Shown: one piece after another, positions 1 through 6,648 of the stretch | How the letters are laid out: every line of letters starts with the position of its first letter | Numbering within the stretch: position 1 is the first letter of the stretch | NCBI GenBank assembly: GCA_002413345.1 | Contig: DHWU01000009.1 | Coordinates: 87,808 to 104,510 of the forward strand | DNA: 16,703 nucleotides | From: Propionibacteriaceae bacterium UBA5174 | GTDB lineage: Bacteria > Actinomycetota > Actinomycetes > Propionibacteriales > Propionibacteriaceae | Direction of reading: 5' to 3' | The notes under the pieces: generated by a model | Databases searched by the model: none | Told to the model about the DNA's origin: nothing | What the model saw: the letters and a program-made list of their open reading frames with translations, nothing else | Position numbers and translations under genes: made by a program

Positions 1-1059
1 CAGCCCGTGATTGACTCGGAAGGTCGGACGAATAAGCCCGCCGGTCCGATCAACCTGCTGCACCTCAATCGCAGCATTGTCACAGGCACGCACTATCCGA
101 CCCACACCAGCCCAGGCACCAAAATCACAACCAGCCAGCCGCACCGGAGCCGCCGGGGAACCATCGCCGCCAGCATCAACCGTAGTCACCTGGCCCGAGT
201 CCAAACCAACCCGCAATAGCGCCTTCGTCGACGCCACCAACACCCCCGCAGCCGTCGAACTGGGCTGCTGTAACCGCGAAACCTGATCAACCTCAACCGC
301 CAAAACGTTGCCGCTGGGCAACACCAACTGCCCAGCCACCACATCCAAAGCCACCACACCAGCACCAACCGCAGTCAACGCGATCGACTTCAAAGTCGGA
401 CGGCCCGCATCAACCACCGGCGATTCAAACCCGCCAGCACTGTCCACCCGAATAGTGATCAACTTGCCATTCACTCCGGCCACGAACACCGTGCCATCAA
501 CCCCGACCGCCAACGCCGCCGACCCGGCTGGGGCATCACTGGCCAACCCCAACTCAGCCAACGGCGTGTTCGACGCCGCAACCGCCGCCACCTCAACCTT
601 GCCAGTCAACTCGTCATACCGAGTCGCCCACACTCGACCAGCCCGATCCATCACCGCCAAAGTGCCACCACGAAAATCCACCGAACTCGACGGATCAACC
701 CCCGCCGCCTGATCAGTCACCGACGCACCCGTTGCGGTGTCAATTAGAGTCAAAGCAGCATTTGACTGATCCCAGCCAAGAACCGCATTACCGTCCTGCA
801 AAATATCCAACTGATACTTCGCAACCCGCTGCCCAGGCGGAGACAACCTGGCATCTAGGGCACCAACAGCCTTGTTGATCCGGCCGTACTCACCACCAGC
901 ATCATTCGAAACCCACACACCAGTGTCATTCAACGACAACTGACGCACCGGGAAACCCATCGACAACACCGCATAGGTAACCACGCCAGCGACGACCACC
1001 ATGGTCAATACGACCGGTAGCCACCGGGCAATTTTCTCCCGAAAAGACCTTGCTGACAC
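1..1059 (-). CDS. Membrane-anchored propeller-like protein of the kinase/FHA cluster, N-terminal part (C-terminus outside window)
   Basis: The frame is open from a GTG at 1059 to the left edge: 353 codons, C-terminus missing. GTG is chosen because GGGGGA (1065-1070) lies 5 bases upstream and no ATG fits. Residues about 12-33 form one hydrophobic segment after a basic start, so the rest probably lies outside the membrane. It continues FPVRQLSLNDTGVWVSND, then several loosely repeated beta-rich blocks (LAVMDRAGRVWAT, LAVGVDGTVFVAG, GVLVASTKALLRV), which suggests a beta-propeller. A cysteine pair (GCDF, RACDN) lies near the visible end. From memory, this N-terminus matches long actinobacterial proteins that continue into fibronectin-III or Ig-like repeats, encoded near MoxR/DUF58/transglutaminase genes; those parts are not visible. 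It has its own promoter. It uses more TTG, GTT and GCT codons than its neighbours. Role unknown; cell-surface or envelope function is inferred. Confidence 0.8.
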   Translation of the reverse strand, partial: MSARSFREKIARWLPVVLTMVVVAGVVTYAVLSMGFPVRQLSLNDTGVWVSNDAGGEYGRINKAVGALDARLSPPGQRVAKYQLDILQDGNAVLGWDQSNAALTLIDTATGASVTDQAAGVDPSSSVDFRGGTLAVMDRAGRVWATRYDELTGKVEVAAVAASNTPLAELGLASDAPAGSAALAVGVDGTVFVAGVNGKLITIRVDSAGGFESPVVDAGRPTLKSIALTAVGAGVVALDVVAGQLVLPSGNVLAVEVDQVSRLQQPSSTAAGVLVASTKALLRVGLDSGQVTTVDAGGDGSPAAPVRLAGCDFGAWAGVGRIVRACDNAAIEVQQVDRTGGLIRPTFRVNHGL

Positions 1060-1143
1060 AGATTTCCCCCGCGTAATGTCGCCCCCGACACTGCACCAAA
1101 ATGCAGTCTTCTCACATCCCCAATCCAGCCCCTACAGCGAGCG

Positions 1144-1171
1144 AGCATACCGTTCACTCTTTGGCGTTCAA
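1144..1171 (-). promoter_or_regulatory. Sigma-70-type promoter for the propeller-like protein gene
   Basis: On the minus strand, TTGAAC (1166-1171) and TATGCT (1144-1149) are separated by 16 bases. Transcription would start near 1137, giving a leader of about 78 bases before the GTG at 1059. The match is good for a housekeeping promoter and lies in the only sizeable gap inside the signalling cluster. Confidence 0.6.
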
Positions 1172-1213
1172 GTCGCGCGAACCCCTATCTGGACATAACG
1201 GGGAGAACTATCC

Positions 1214-1231
1214 AAAGGCACGCAACGTGCC
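1214..1231 (-). terminator. Candidate short hairpin terminator after the kinase operon
   Basis: On the minus strand GGCACG-TTG-CGTGCC forms a perfect 6-bp stem with a 3-base loop and is followed by TTT. It lies 64 bases past the stop of the FHA/HTH gene and before the next promoter. The T-tract is only three bases, so termination may be partial. Nothing else is seen in the 1060-1294 gap apart from the promoter and ribosome-binding site of the next gene. Confidence 0.35.
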
Positions 1232-1294
1232 GCATCACTGCCCCTGGACGCCGACCGCGCCACCGCAAATCGCCGCAGAACTGTCGTCTGGAAA

Positions 1295-1993
1295 TTAGCG
1301 CCGCGAGTCTGGTAACAGCACCAGATCGTCCACCGTCACGATCCGGGCCGCCATCGCGTACTCGATGAGTCGCGCCTTCCGGCTGGATGCAGCTCCGGCA
1401 ACCCCACCACGCAGTCCGGCTATCCCCGCTTCGGTGAACTTCTCACAGATCGCGTCAAGTTTTCGGTTGAACTTGGTGACCGGCCAAGTCAACCGCTTGG
1501 CCACCTGCCCAGATTGGGGCACCGCGCCGGCACCGACTTTGCGCCGACTCAACAGATCTTCACAAAGGGCAACCAGCAGCAACTTCTGCTCCGCAGTTAG
1601 GCTCACCGGTCCCAAAGTCACCTGCCCATCAGCTGACTCGGTGATCGGCATCCGATCGAAGGGAACATCACTCACGTGAATGTCGAATTCGTAAGTGGTT
1701 GGTCCGGCAGTGAACCAAATCACGGTGGACGGAAACACCAGCGGCAACCGGGCACCGGGAGCCAGCCAGGCTTGAAAAGTGCCCGAGCCATCGGCCACCG
1801 TGGCCGACAGTTGAGAGCCGACGTTCTCCAGCCACCACAAATCTGATTGGAGATAGATGGTCAAAAATTGACGGTGTAGGAAGGGGTTTTCTTCGTCCAA
1901 GATCAGATCGCCCTCGCGGCCAATATTGAACCGGTGCTCAGCATCGGGAAGATACTCTTCGCCGCAATAATCCAGAGTTACTTCAGGAATCAT
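1295..1993 (-). CDS. Small FHA-like protein with C-terminal helix-turn-helix-like domain
   Basis: 232 residues, no signal peptide or membrane segment, so probably cytosolic. Residues about 20-105 look like a divergent FHA domain: IGREGDL (24-30) matches the GR motif, NPFLHRQF (36-43) stands at the usual S-x-x-H position, and NVGSQLSATV (57-66) replaces the usual STNGT. After a short linker, residues about 131-225 are helical and basic (LTAEQKLLL, QVAKRLTWPVTKFNRKLD, EKFTEAGIAGLRG), resembling a winged helix or HTH. FHA domains bind phosphothreonine, so the kinase encoded just upstream is the obvious partner; DNA binding is inferred from the fold-like pattern only. ATG overlaps the kinase stop by one base (TGATG), with AAGGGA 8 bases upstream, so translation is probably coupled. 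The family is recognised; its function is not known to me. Confidence 0.75.
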   Translation of the reverse strand: MIPEVTLDYCGEEYLPDAEHRFNIGREGDLILDEENPFLHRQFLTIYLQSDLWWLENVGSQLSATVADGSGTFQAWLAPGARLPLVFPSTVIWFTAGPTTYEFDIHVSDVPFDRMPITESADGQVTLGPVSLTAEQKLLLVALCEDLLSRRKVGAGAVPQSGQVAKRLTWPVTKFNRKLDAICEKFTEAGIAGLRGGVAGAASSRKARLIEYAMAARIVTVDDLVLLPDSRR

Positions 1994-3528
1994 CAGCTAC
2001 ATCCCTTCGTCCAGTCAGCAGGAGCATAAGAACCGTCGTTGCGGAAGACCTTCACCTCAATGCACGCCGCAGTGTCGCTTTGAAAACTCGCCTTGGCCAC
2101 ATCAGTCGGTGTCCGCTGACTCGAACCGTAGCGCCGCCACTCAAACCGGTCATTTGGCAGCGGGTTGCTATAGGCCCAGGTGCAGGTGATCGTGCTGGCC
2201 TGCTTGATGCACGTAATTTGGGGGGTCCCTGGCGGCGCGACGGGCTGGTTCACCTCTGGCGGCAGCTCAGCGACTGTAACCGTGGGTGCCGACCGCACTG
2301 GCGGCGGGGTAGCCAGGACTACCCAGACCACGGCGACGATCACCGCCAGTAACGCAACTGCCAACCCGGCAACCAAGGCCCGCTTGGGCGCAGCTGACGC
2401 AGGTGCTGGAACTTCCTGCGGAGAAGCTGGGCTGGTGACCCCGCGAAGCTGAGTTGCGCCCTCCACCCCTTCGTCATAGGAATCAATTGGGCCCACCCGC
2501 TTAGCCGAGCGACGAGTCGCCAGACTGGCCACATCTTCAACCGGGGCGAACCCCACTGGCCCAGGCGCGGTCGACGGTGAGAAGGACGGGGAGCCAAGCA
2601 CCTGCGGCGCGCGCACCTGGGTGCGATCCGAGGCTGGTGGCAGCCGTGGCGTGCGGGCAACGTGCTCTTCATTGGCCAATTCCAAGGGAGTGCGCGGTAG
2701 CCGCAGTTCCTGTTCAATGGCCTGCAAGGCGCCGACCAACTCCAGAGCACTGCCTGGGCGCAGGATCGGGTCTTTACCCATCGTCGCTCGCAGCAGGCGA
2801 TCCAATGAGGCCGGCACATCTGCTCGGCCGCTGGTGGGCGCGGGAACGTCCCGAATCCGACGCATCAACGCGAAGGGCGCATTGTCCCCACCCGGAATCT
2901 CGAACGGGGAACGTCCAACCAGCAGGTGCCACAAAGTGGCCCCCAGCGAATACACGTCCGAACGCACCGAGGCAGGCCCGGTCGCGTACAACGTCTCTGG
3001 CGGCGACCAGGGCACTGAAACCCCGACATCGTCGTCATCCTTTTCGGCCACCTGTCCGGCAATGCCAAAGTCGGCCAATCCAGGACGCCCATAAGCGCTA
3101 GTGAGCACGTTGGCGGGCTTAATGTCGCGATGCAAAAGGCCTGCTCGGTGGGCGGTTTCCACCGCTGATCCCAGTTGGATGCCCAACTGCAAGGTCTCGG
3201 CCACCGAAAGCCGTTCAGTGCGAGCCCGCTCAGCAAGGCTGGGGCGCGGGTAATACATCATGGCGATGTAGGGCCGGTGATCAAGGGTGGTGCCGGTGTT
3301 GTATACCGGCACGATGTAGGGGTGCTCAAGCCTGGCCATGGCGTTGGCCTCTGCGGTAAATCTGTTGATCGCGGCCGCCGACAGACCGGTTTCGCGGAGC
3401 ACTTTCACGGCGACCTTGCGCTGTGGCGTCGCCTGGTCGTAAAGGAAGACATCGGCATAGCCGCCGCTACCAAGCTTGCGAACAAAGGCAAGCCCGGCGA
3501 TATCTGGAGGGCCGTCGGTCTTACTCAA
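1993..3528 (-). CDS. Membrane-anchored Ser/Thr protein kinase (PknB/Hanks type, no PASTA)
   Basis: 511 residues. The kinase domain spans about 10-275 with all key motifs: glycine loop GSGGYADVF (20-28), VAVKV with Lys42, alpha-C Glu60, HRDIKPANV (133-141, catalytic Asp135), DFG (153-155) and PPE (176-178) for the usual APE. The activation segment has an acidic run DDDD (164-167). A Pro/Ala/Thr-rich linker leads to one membrane segment (about 384-406) and an outer domain of about 100 residues with four cysteines (440, 449, 489, 510) in place of PASTA repeats. The start is TTG, supported by GAGG (3536-3539) 7 bases upstream; no other start precedes the glycine loop. TTG overlaps the upstream FHA stop by four bases, and the stop overlaps the next ATG. 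It probably phosphorylates Thr residues in the FHA proteins or the surface protein; targets are inferred. Confidence 0.93.
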   Translation of the reverse strand: MSKTDGPPDIAGLAFVRKLGSGGYADVFLYDQATPQRKVAVKVLRETGLSAAAINRFTAEANAMARLEHPYIVPVYNTGTTLDHRPYIAMMYYPRPSLAERARTERLSVAETLQLGIQLGSAVETAHRAGLLHRDIKPANVLTSAYGRPGLADFGIAGQVAEKDDDDVGVSVPWSPPETLYATGPASVRSDVYSLGATLWHLLVGRSPFEIPGGDNAPFALMRRIRDVPAPTSGRADVPASLDRLLRATMGKDPILRPGSALELVGALQAIEQELRLPRTPLELANEEHVARTPRLPPASDRTQVRAPQVLGSPSFSPSTAPGPVGFAPVEDVASLATRRSAKRVGPIDSYDEGVEGATQLRGVTSPASPQEVPAPASAAPKRALVAGLAVALLAVIVAVVWVVLATPPPVRSAPTVTVAELPPEVNQPVAPPGTPQITCIKQASTITCTWAYSNPLPNDRFEWRRYGSSQRTPTDVAKASFQSDTAACIEVKVFRNDGSYAPADWTKGCS

Positions 3529-5105
3529 GACAACACCTCAAAGATGAAGCTGACCGTGCCCGCCAGCACCACTCGAGTGCCGGGTTCAATGATTACCGGG
3601 TCGTTGGTGCGCAGTGCCATTGGCAGTTCACCGGGCAGGATCACCTCAGTGCCGTTGGTGGAGCCCAGGTCGCGCACGACCACATTCCAGTAGTCCAAAC
3701 TGACCTCAAGATGCTGCCCAGACACATCTTTGTTGGGGTCAGGTATGCGAACCAGATTGGGCTGTTCGGAGGCATACCCTGCCGGGATTGTGGGATTTCG
3801 GCCAAGGATGAGCGGACGGTCCAGCGCCACCACTCCACCGGTGGACAACCGCAATTGACCCAAGGTCGGACGAGGCACCTCAACCGGTTGCTGCTGCGGA
3901 AGGGGGGCGGTGCACACTCGACAAGTGTCGGCGTAGGCAGGGCTCAGATGCCCGACCGGGCAACGAGCAGCGACCACCATCACCACCGCTGACAGCCCGA
4001 CCAATGAGGCCCGGCTGACTGTCCGCCCTGGTGTCAGCCCAGTCGGGAACGCAGCTTCCGTAGCGCCAGGTTCGAGGAACGCTAACACTGGTGCGCCAGC
4101 CGGAGCCGACGGCGGCTGCGCTTCAGCCCAAAACGGTTCGGCGGCGGGCTGGGCTGGTTGCGGCATCGGCGAACTGACCGCTGGCGCAGCGGCTGTCGCC
4201 CAGGGCATCCCGGTGATTAGTTGCGGTGGTGCCACCTCCGGTGGGATGGCCGCCTCGGGCAGATCGGCTGCAGGAATGGTCAACGGCGCAGCCATGGTCG
4301 CGCCGGCATCCGCTGGCCTCAACCGCTCGGCTTCGGCGTCCGAAGCCAATGCAGCTGGTAACGGCTGCTCGATCGGCGTTGGCTGCTGGGTGAGACCGAA
4401 GAGGTGCGTGAAATCGTCACTTTCGGGCTCACCTCCGACCGCATCAGCGTCGGCAAGTTTCGGGACTGGAGCGGACGTCTCGACTGGAGCCGATCGTTCC
4501 ACCGGCGCGGCTGCCGACACTTGTGAGGCCGCCGCTGGAGTCGGCATCGAAGCCTCTGCGACCTGCGAAATCGGCAAGATGGGTGCGACCGTAGCCGGGC
4601 CTGAGTCCATCGGCTTGGGGGTCGACGTGGACGCCGCCTGAGTCTCACGCTCAGCGGGATCCGCCAGTTGGCTGCTGCCCGCGCTACCGCTATAGGCCAC
4701 ACCGCTGGCCAGGACAACCCCCGACTTGATCACAAACTGTGGCCCGGTAGGCGTTCCGGACAGCTCCAACGCAGCCGTTGAAACCTCGGGTTGCCAGGTG
4801 TCATGCCACATGGTGTGTTCGGCGTTCAGACCGATCAAATCCCCCACCGTTCCGGTGACCTTGCCCCGGACGACGAGTCGCACCCCGGCGGCGGTGACCT
4901 GAAACGCACCGAAATCAACCAGGGACTTCAGCCCGCTGGACACCAGCACGTCAAGCACCTCGTCCACTCCACCCCCGGACTCGATCAACGCGGAGATTCT
5001 GCCCACGATCGGATCGCCGCCGTCCAAGTCAAGCAGCACTGCGGTCTGCTGGTGAACCACTGCAATCGCCGCGCCCGGCACGTAGCGCAGTGACCCAGCA
5101 GTCAT
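3525..5105 (-). CDS. FHA-domain protein with zinc-ribbon-like motif and disordered linker
   Basis: 526 residues. The N-terminal region (about 1-130) is compact and globular and not recognised. Residues about 145-375 are rich in Pro, Ala, Ser and Thr and probably disordered; within them DFTHLFGLTQ (231-240) stands out as a short acidic-hydrophobic motif with a Thr. CPVGH(382-386) and CRVC (395-398) resemble a small zinc ribbon. The C-terminal FHA domain (about 420-524) has the canonical GR (435-436), SGQH (462-465) and STNGT (482-486) residues that contact phosphothreonine. Cytosolic by absence of signal or clear membrane segment. ATG overlaps the PP2C stop (ATGA). Placed between phosphatase and kinase, it is most likely a scaffold or substrate that reads threonines phosphorylated by the adjacent kinase (inference). 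Confidence 0.87.
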   Translation of the reverse strand: MTAGSLRYVPGAAIAVVHQQTAVLLDLDGGDPIVGRISALIESGGGVDEVLDVLVSSGLKSLVDFGAFQVTAAGVRLVVRGKVTGTVGDLIGLNAEHTMWHDTWQPEVSTAALELSGTPTGPQFVIKSGVVLASGVAYSGSAGSSQLADPAERETQAASTSTPKPMDSGPATVAPILPISQVAEASMPTPAAASQVSAAAPVERSAPVETSAPVPKLADADAVGGEPESDDFTHLFGLTQQPTPIEQPLPAALASDAEAERLRPADAGATMAAPLTIPAADLPEAAIPPEVAPPQLITGMPWATAAAPAVSSPMPQPAQPAAEPFWAEAQPPSAPAGAPVLAFLEPGATEAAFPTGLTPGRTVSRASLVGLSAVVMVVAARCPVGHLSPAYADTCRVCTAPLPQQQPVEVPRPTLGQLRLSTGGVVALDRPLILGRNPTIPAGYASEQPNLVRIPDPNKDVSGQHLEVSLDYWNVVVRDLGSTNGTEVILPGELPMALRTNDPVIIEPGTRVVLAGTVSFIFEVLS

Positions 5106-5893
5106 AGCAACTCACTTTCCGAACTCAAGTTGGATCGCGGATTTGTGATTTCGGCATAATCGGGATCGGCGTCATCGGGAGCCGTGTCTACCACCACCAC
5201 CGAAATGTTGTCATTGCCGCCAGCCTCTAGGGCAGCGTCAACCAGGCTGCGCGCGGCCACCTCAGGATCGGCGCACTCGGCGAGAATCTGTTGAATCAAT
5301 TCGTCAGTGAGTTCACCGGTGAGGCCATCGGAACAAATCACAAACCGTTCTCCGGGAGTCTGCGGCAACACCCAAAGATCGATCTGAGGTGCGGGTTTGG
5401 TGCCAATTGATCTGGTGATCACGCTCCGCGAGCTGTGTATTCGAGCCTGCTCTGGGGTGATCACACCTTGCAGAATGAGTTCTTCGACCTCGGAGTGATC
5501 CAAGGTCGCGCGGGCCAGCACGCCGTCGTAATCGCGATAAACCCGCGAATCACCAACATTGAACACCGCCCAGTGCTCGGCACCACCGATATCCACTCGA
5601 GCCACGCCAGTGACCGTTGAACCGAGCCCGCGAGATTCGGGATTCTCGGCGCCATACCTGAGCACCGCCTGATTGGCCGCCATCAAAGCCGCCACGATGG
5701 CCTGCTGCTCGAGATGGTCGTAATCGAGCTCGCGTAACTGGTTGATCACTATCTCACTGGCGACTTCACCGGCAGCATGCCCACCCATGCCATCAGCCAC
5801 CGCCCAAAGGCAGCTACCAACGTAATAGCGATCTTCATTGAGCGATCGCACCACACCCACATCGGTGCAGGCACCAACTGAGACCCCAATCAC
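5102..5893 (-). CDS. PP2C-family Ser/Thr protein phosphatase (cytosolic)
   Basis: 263 residues from GTG at 5893. This start is preferred because AGGAG (5901-5905) sits 7 bases upstream; the TTG at 5917 would place that site inside the gene, and GTG at 5899 is too close to it. PP2C metal-site and fold motifs are intact: NED (19-21), DGMGG (34-38), GLGST, NVGDSR, SDGL (188-191) and GGNDN (225-229). The enzyme removes phosphate from Ser/Thr using two metal ions and should oppose the kinase encoded two genes downstream. Unlike mycobacterial PstP it has no membrane segment; it ends in a short acidic tail, so it is soluble. First gene of a tightly overlapping run of four. Identification is secure; the substrate is inferred. 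Confidence 0.93.
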   Translation of the reverse strand: MIGVSVGACTDVGVVRSLNEDRYYVGSCLWAVADGMGGHAAGEVASEIVINQLRELDYDHLEQQAIVAALMAANQAVLRYGAENPESRGLGSTVTGVARVDIGGAEHWAVFNVGDSRVYRDYDGVLARATLDHSEVEELILQGVITPEQARIHSSRSVITRSIGTKPAPQIDLWVLPQTPGERFVICSDGLTGELTDELIQQILAECADPEVAARSLVDAALEAGGNDNISVVVVDTAPDDADPDYAEITNPRSNLSSESELL

Positions 5894-5955
5894 AGCCACA
5901 CTCCTAAATGATCCCAAATCCGATCCTGCACCCTATCCAGGCAAGTAGGAAATGG

Positions 5956-5969
5956 GCATGCACATGCTA
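5956..5969 (-). promoter_or_regulatory. Candidate -10 element overlapping a small palindrome upstream of the PP2C operon
   Basis: Reading the minus strand, TAGCAT (5964-5969) fits a TANNNT -10 about 70 bases before the PP2C start, but no good -35 lies at normal spacing. GCATG-CA-CATGC (5956-5967) is an inverted repeat overlapping it and could be an operator. An alternative -10, TAGGGT, lies closer to the gene. Weak evidence. Confidence 0.25.
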
Positions 5970-6075
5970 ACCGTCCGCCGAACCCAGCTCAGCAACCGAT
6001 GAGCAATAGCGGACTCGTTTTGAACCAATCAGTCGACGTTCAGGCCGACATCAAAAACAGCAATCGGACCGACCA

Positions 6076-6103
6076 TTTCGGGTTCCGCAGACCCGATGCC
6101 CGA
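6076..6103 (-). terminator. Possible weak hairpin after the excalibur gene
   Basis: TTCGGG and CCCGAA can pair across 16 bases, with a competing inner CGGGT/ACCCG stem, just past the stop at 6110 on the minus strand. No T-tract follows directly; TTTTT occurs some 20 bases later. Intrinsic termination is uncertain. Confidence 0.2.
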
Positions 6104-6109
6104 ACCAGG

Positions 6110-6400
6110 TCAGCGCTTTTCGCAGGCGATGCCGTCTTTGTCGCGATCAAGACCGCTGCGGTTAGCGATGATCTTCTTGTAGAGCTTGGTGTCCTTTTTG
6201 AAGGTCGTCACCCGCTTGCCGCTGGTCTTGTCCTTCGCAGTTGCCTTGCCCACACCATGCGGATACACCTTGTTGAGCGCGGCGCAATTGGCGAACTTAT
6301 ATTTCGCGGCTGCCTCGGCGTTGGTTGCTACCCCGCCGAATCCAGTGAAGGTGACCGCAGCGACAGCTGCCAGGCTCACTGCGACTCTGCCCATACCCAT
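6110..6400 (-). CDS. Small secreted excalibur (calcium-binding) domain protein
   Basis: 96 residues. A signal peptide is visible: short N-terminus with Arg5, hydrophobic stretch 6-25, and an Ala-rich cleavage region (NAEAAA) near residue 30. The mature part of about 65 residues is a single excalibur domain, KYKFANCAALNKVYPHGVGK at the start and DRDKDGIACE (85-94) at the end. The latter is the DxDxDGxxCE signature, whose Asp residues resemble an EF-hand calcium loop; C39 and C93 probably form a disulfide. Start ATG is supported by AGGA 6 bases upstream. The protein has no other domain, so it may act as a stand-alone exported calcium-binding or cell-wall-associated factor; its role is unknown. 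Monocistronic by position, with its own candidate promoter. Confidence 0.9.
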   Translation of the reverse strand: MGMGRVAVSLAAVAAVTFTGFGGVATNAEAAAKYKFANCAALNKVYPHGVGKATAKDKTSGKRVTTFKKDTKLYKKIIANRSGLDRDKDGIACEKR

Positions 6401-6430
6401 GTCTATTCCTAGCTCTCAGCGTTTGCCGCG

Positions 6431-6460
6431 AGACTATCTGCGCCCGACCTGTGTAGCCAA
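6431..6460 (-). promoter_or_regulatory. Candidate promoter for the excalibur gene
   Basis: On the minus strand TTGGCT (6455-6460) and TAGTCT (6431-6436) are 18 bases apart, about 31 bases before the ATG at 6400. Both hexamers deviate from consensus, but spacing and placement are right. Confidence 0.45.
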
Positions 6461-6531
6461 GCACCAAGACGTAGCCAATGCCCTTGGACGGCAGGGTGGG
6501 GCGCCAAGTCCCCGGCCCACTTGCAGCCGGT

Positions 6532-6561
6532 TTGAGTGAGCCGGTCCCGATTGCGTATAGT
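6532..6561 (+). promoter_or_regulatory. Promoter for tRNA-Glu
   Basis: TTGAGT (6532-6537) and TATAGT (6556-6561) are separated by 18 bases. The start point would fall near 6568, only a few bases before the mature tRNA at 6572. It diverges from the candidate excalibur promoter about 70 bases away. Confidence 0.65.
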
Positions 6562-6571
6562 GGCGCCTCAG

Positions 6572-6647
6572 GTCCCCATCGTCTAGTGGCCTAGGACACT
6601 GCCCTTTCACGGCAGCAGCACGGGTTCGAATCCCGTTGGGGATGCCA
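6572..6647 (+). tRNA. tRNA-Glu (UUC anticodon), CCA encoded
   Basis: A complete cloverleaf is visible. The acceptor strands GTCCCCA (6572-6578) and TGGGGAT (6637-6643) pair with a G-U first pair, followed by discriminator G (6644) and an encoded CCA (6645-6647). The anticodon stem CTGCC/GGCAG encloses the loop CTTTCAC, so the anticodon is TTC. The T arm is ACGGG-TTCGAAT-CCCGT. It reads GAA and GAG glutamate codons. The gene ends one base before the stop codon of the convergent glycosyltransferase at 6649. Confidence 0.96.
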
Positions 6648-6648
6648 A

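Noticed and set aside
308..712. 134-codon plus-strand frame rich in Ala, Thr and Pro
   Set aside because: Low-complexity composition typical of an antisense shadow; the minus strand is open for 353 codons with a start, ribosome-binding site and membrane segment.
5894..5917. TTG start at 5917 for the PP2C phosphatase
   Set aside because: The AGGAG ribosome-binding site for GTG 5893 lies within this extension, and the extra residues are not part of the PP2C fold.
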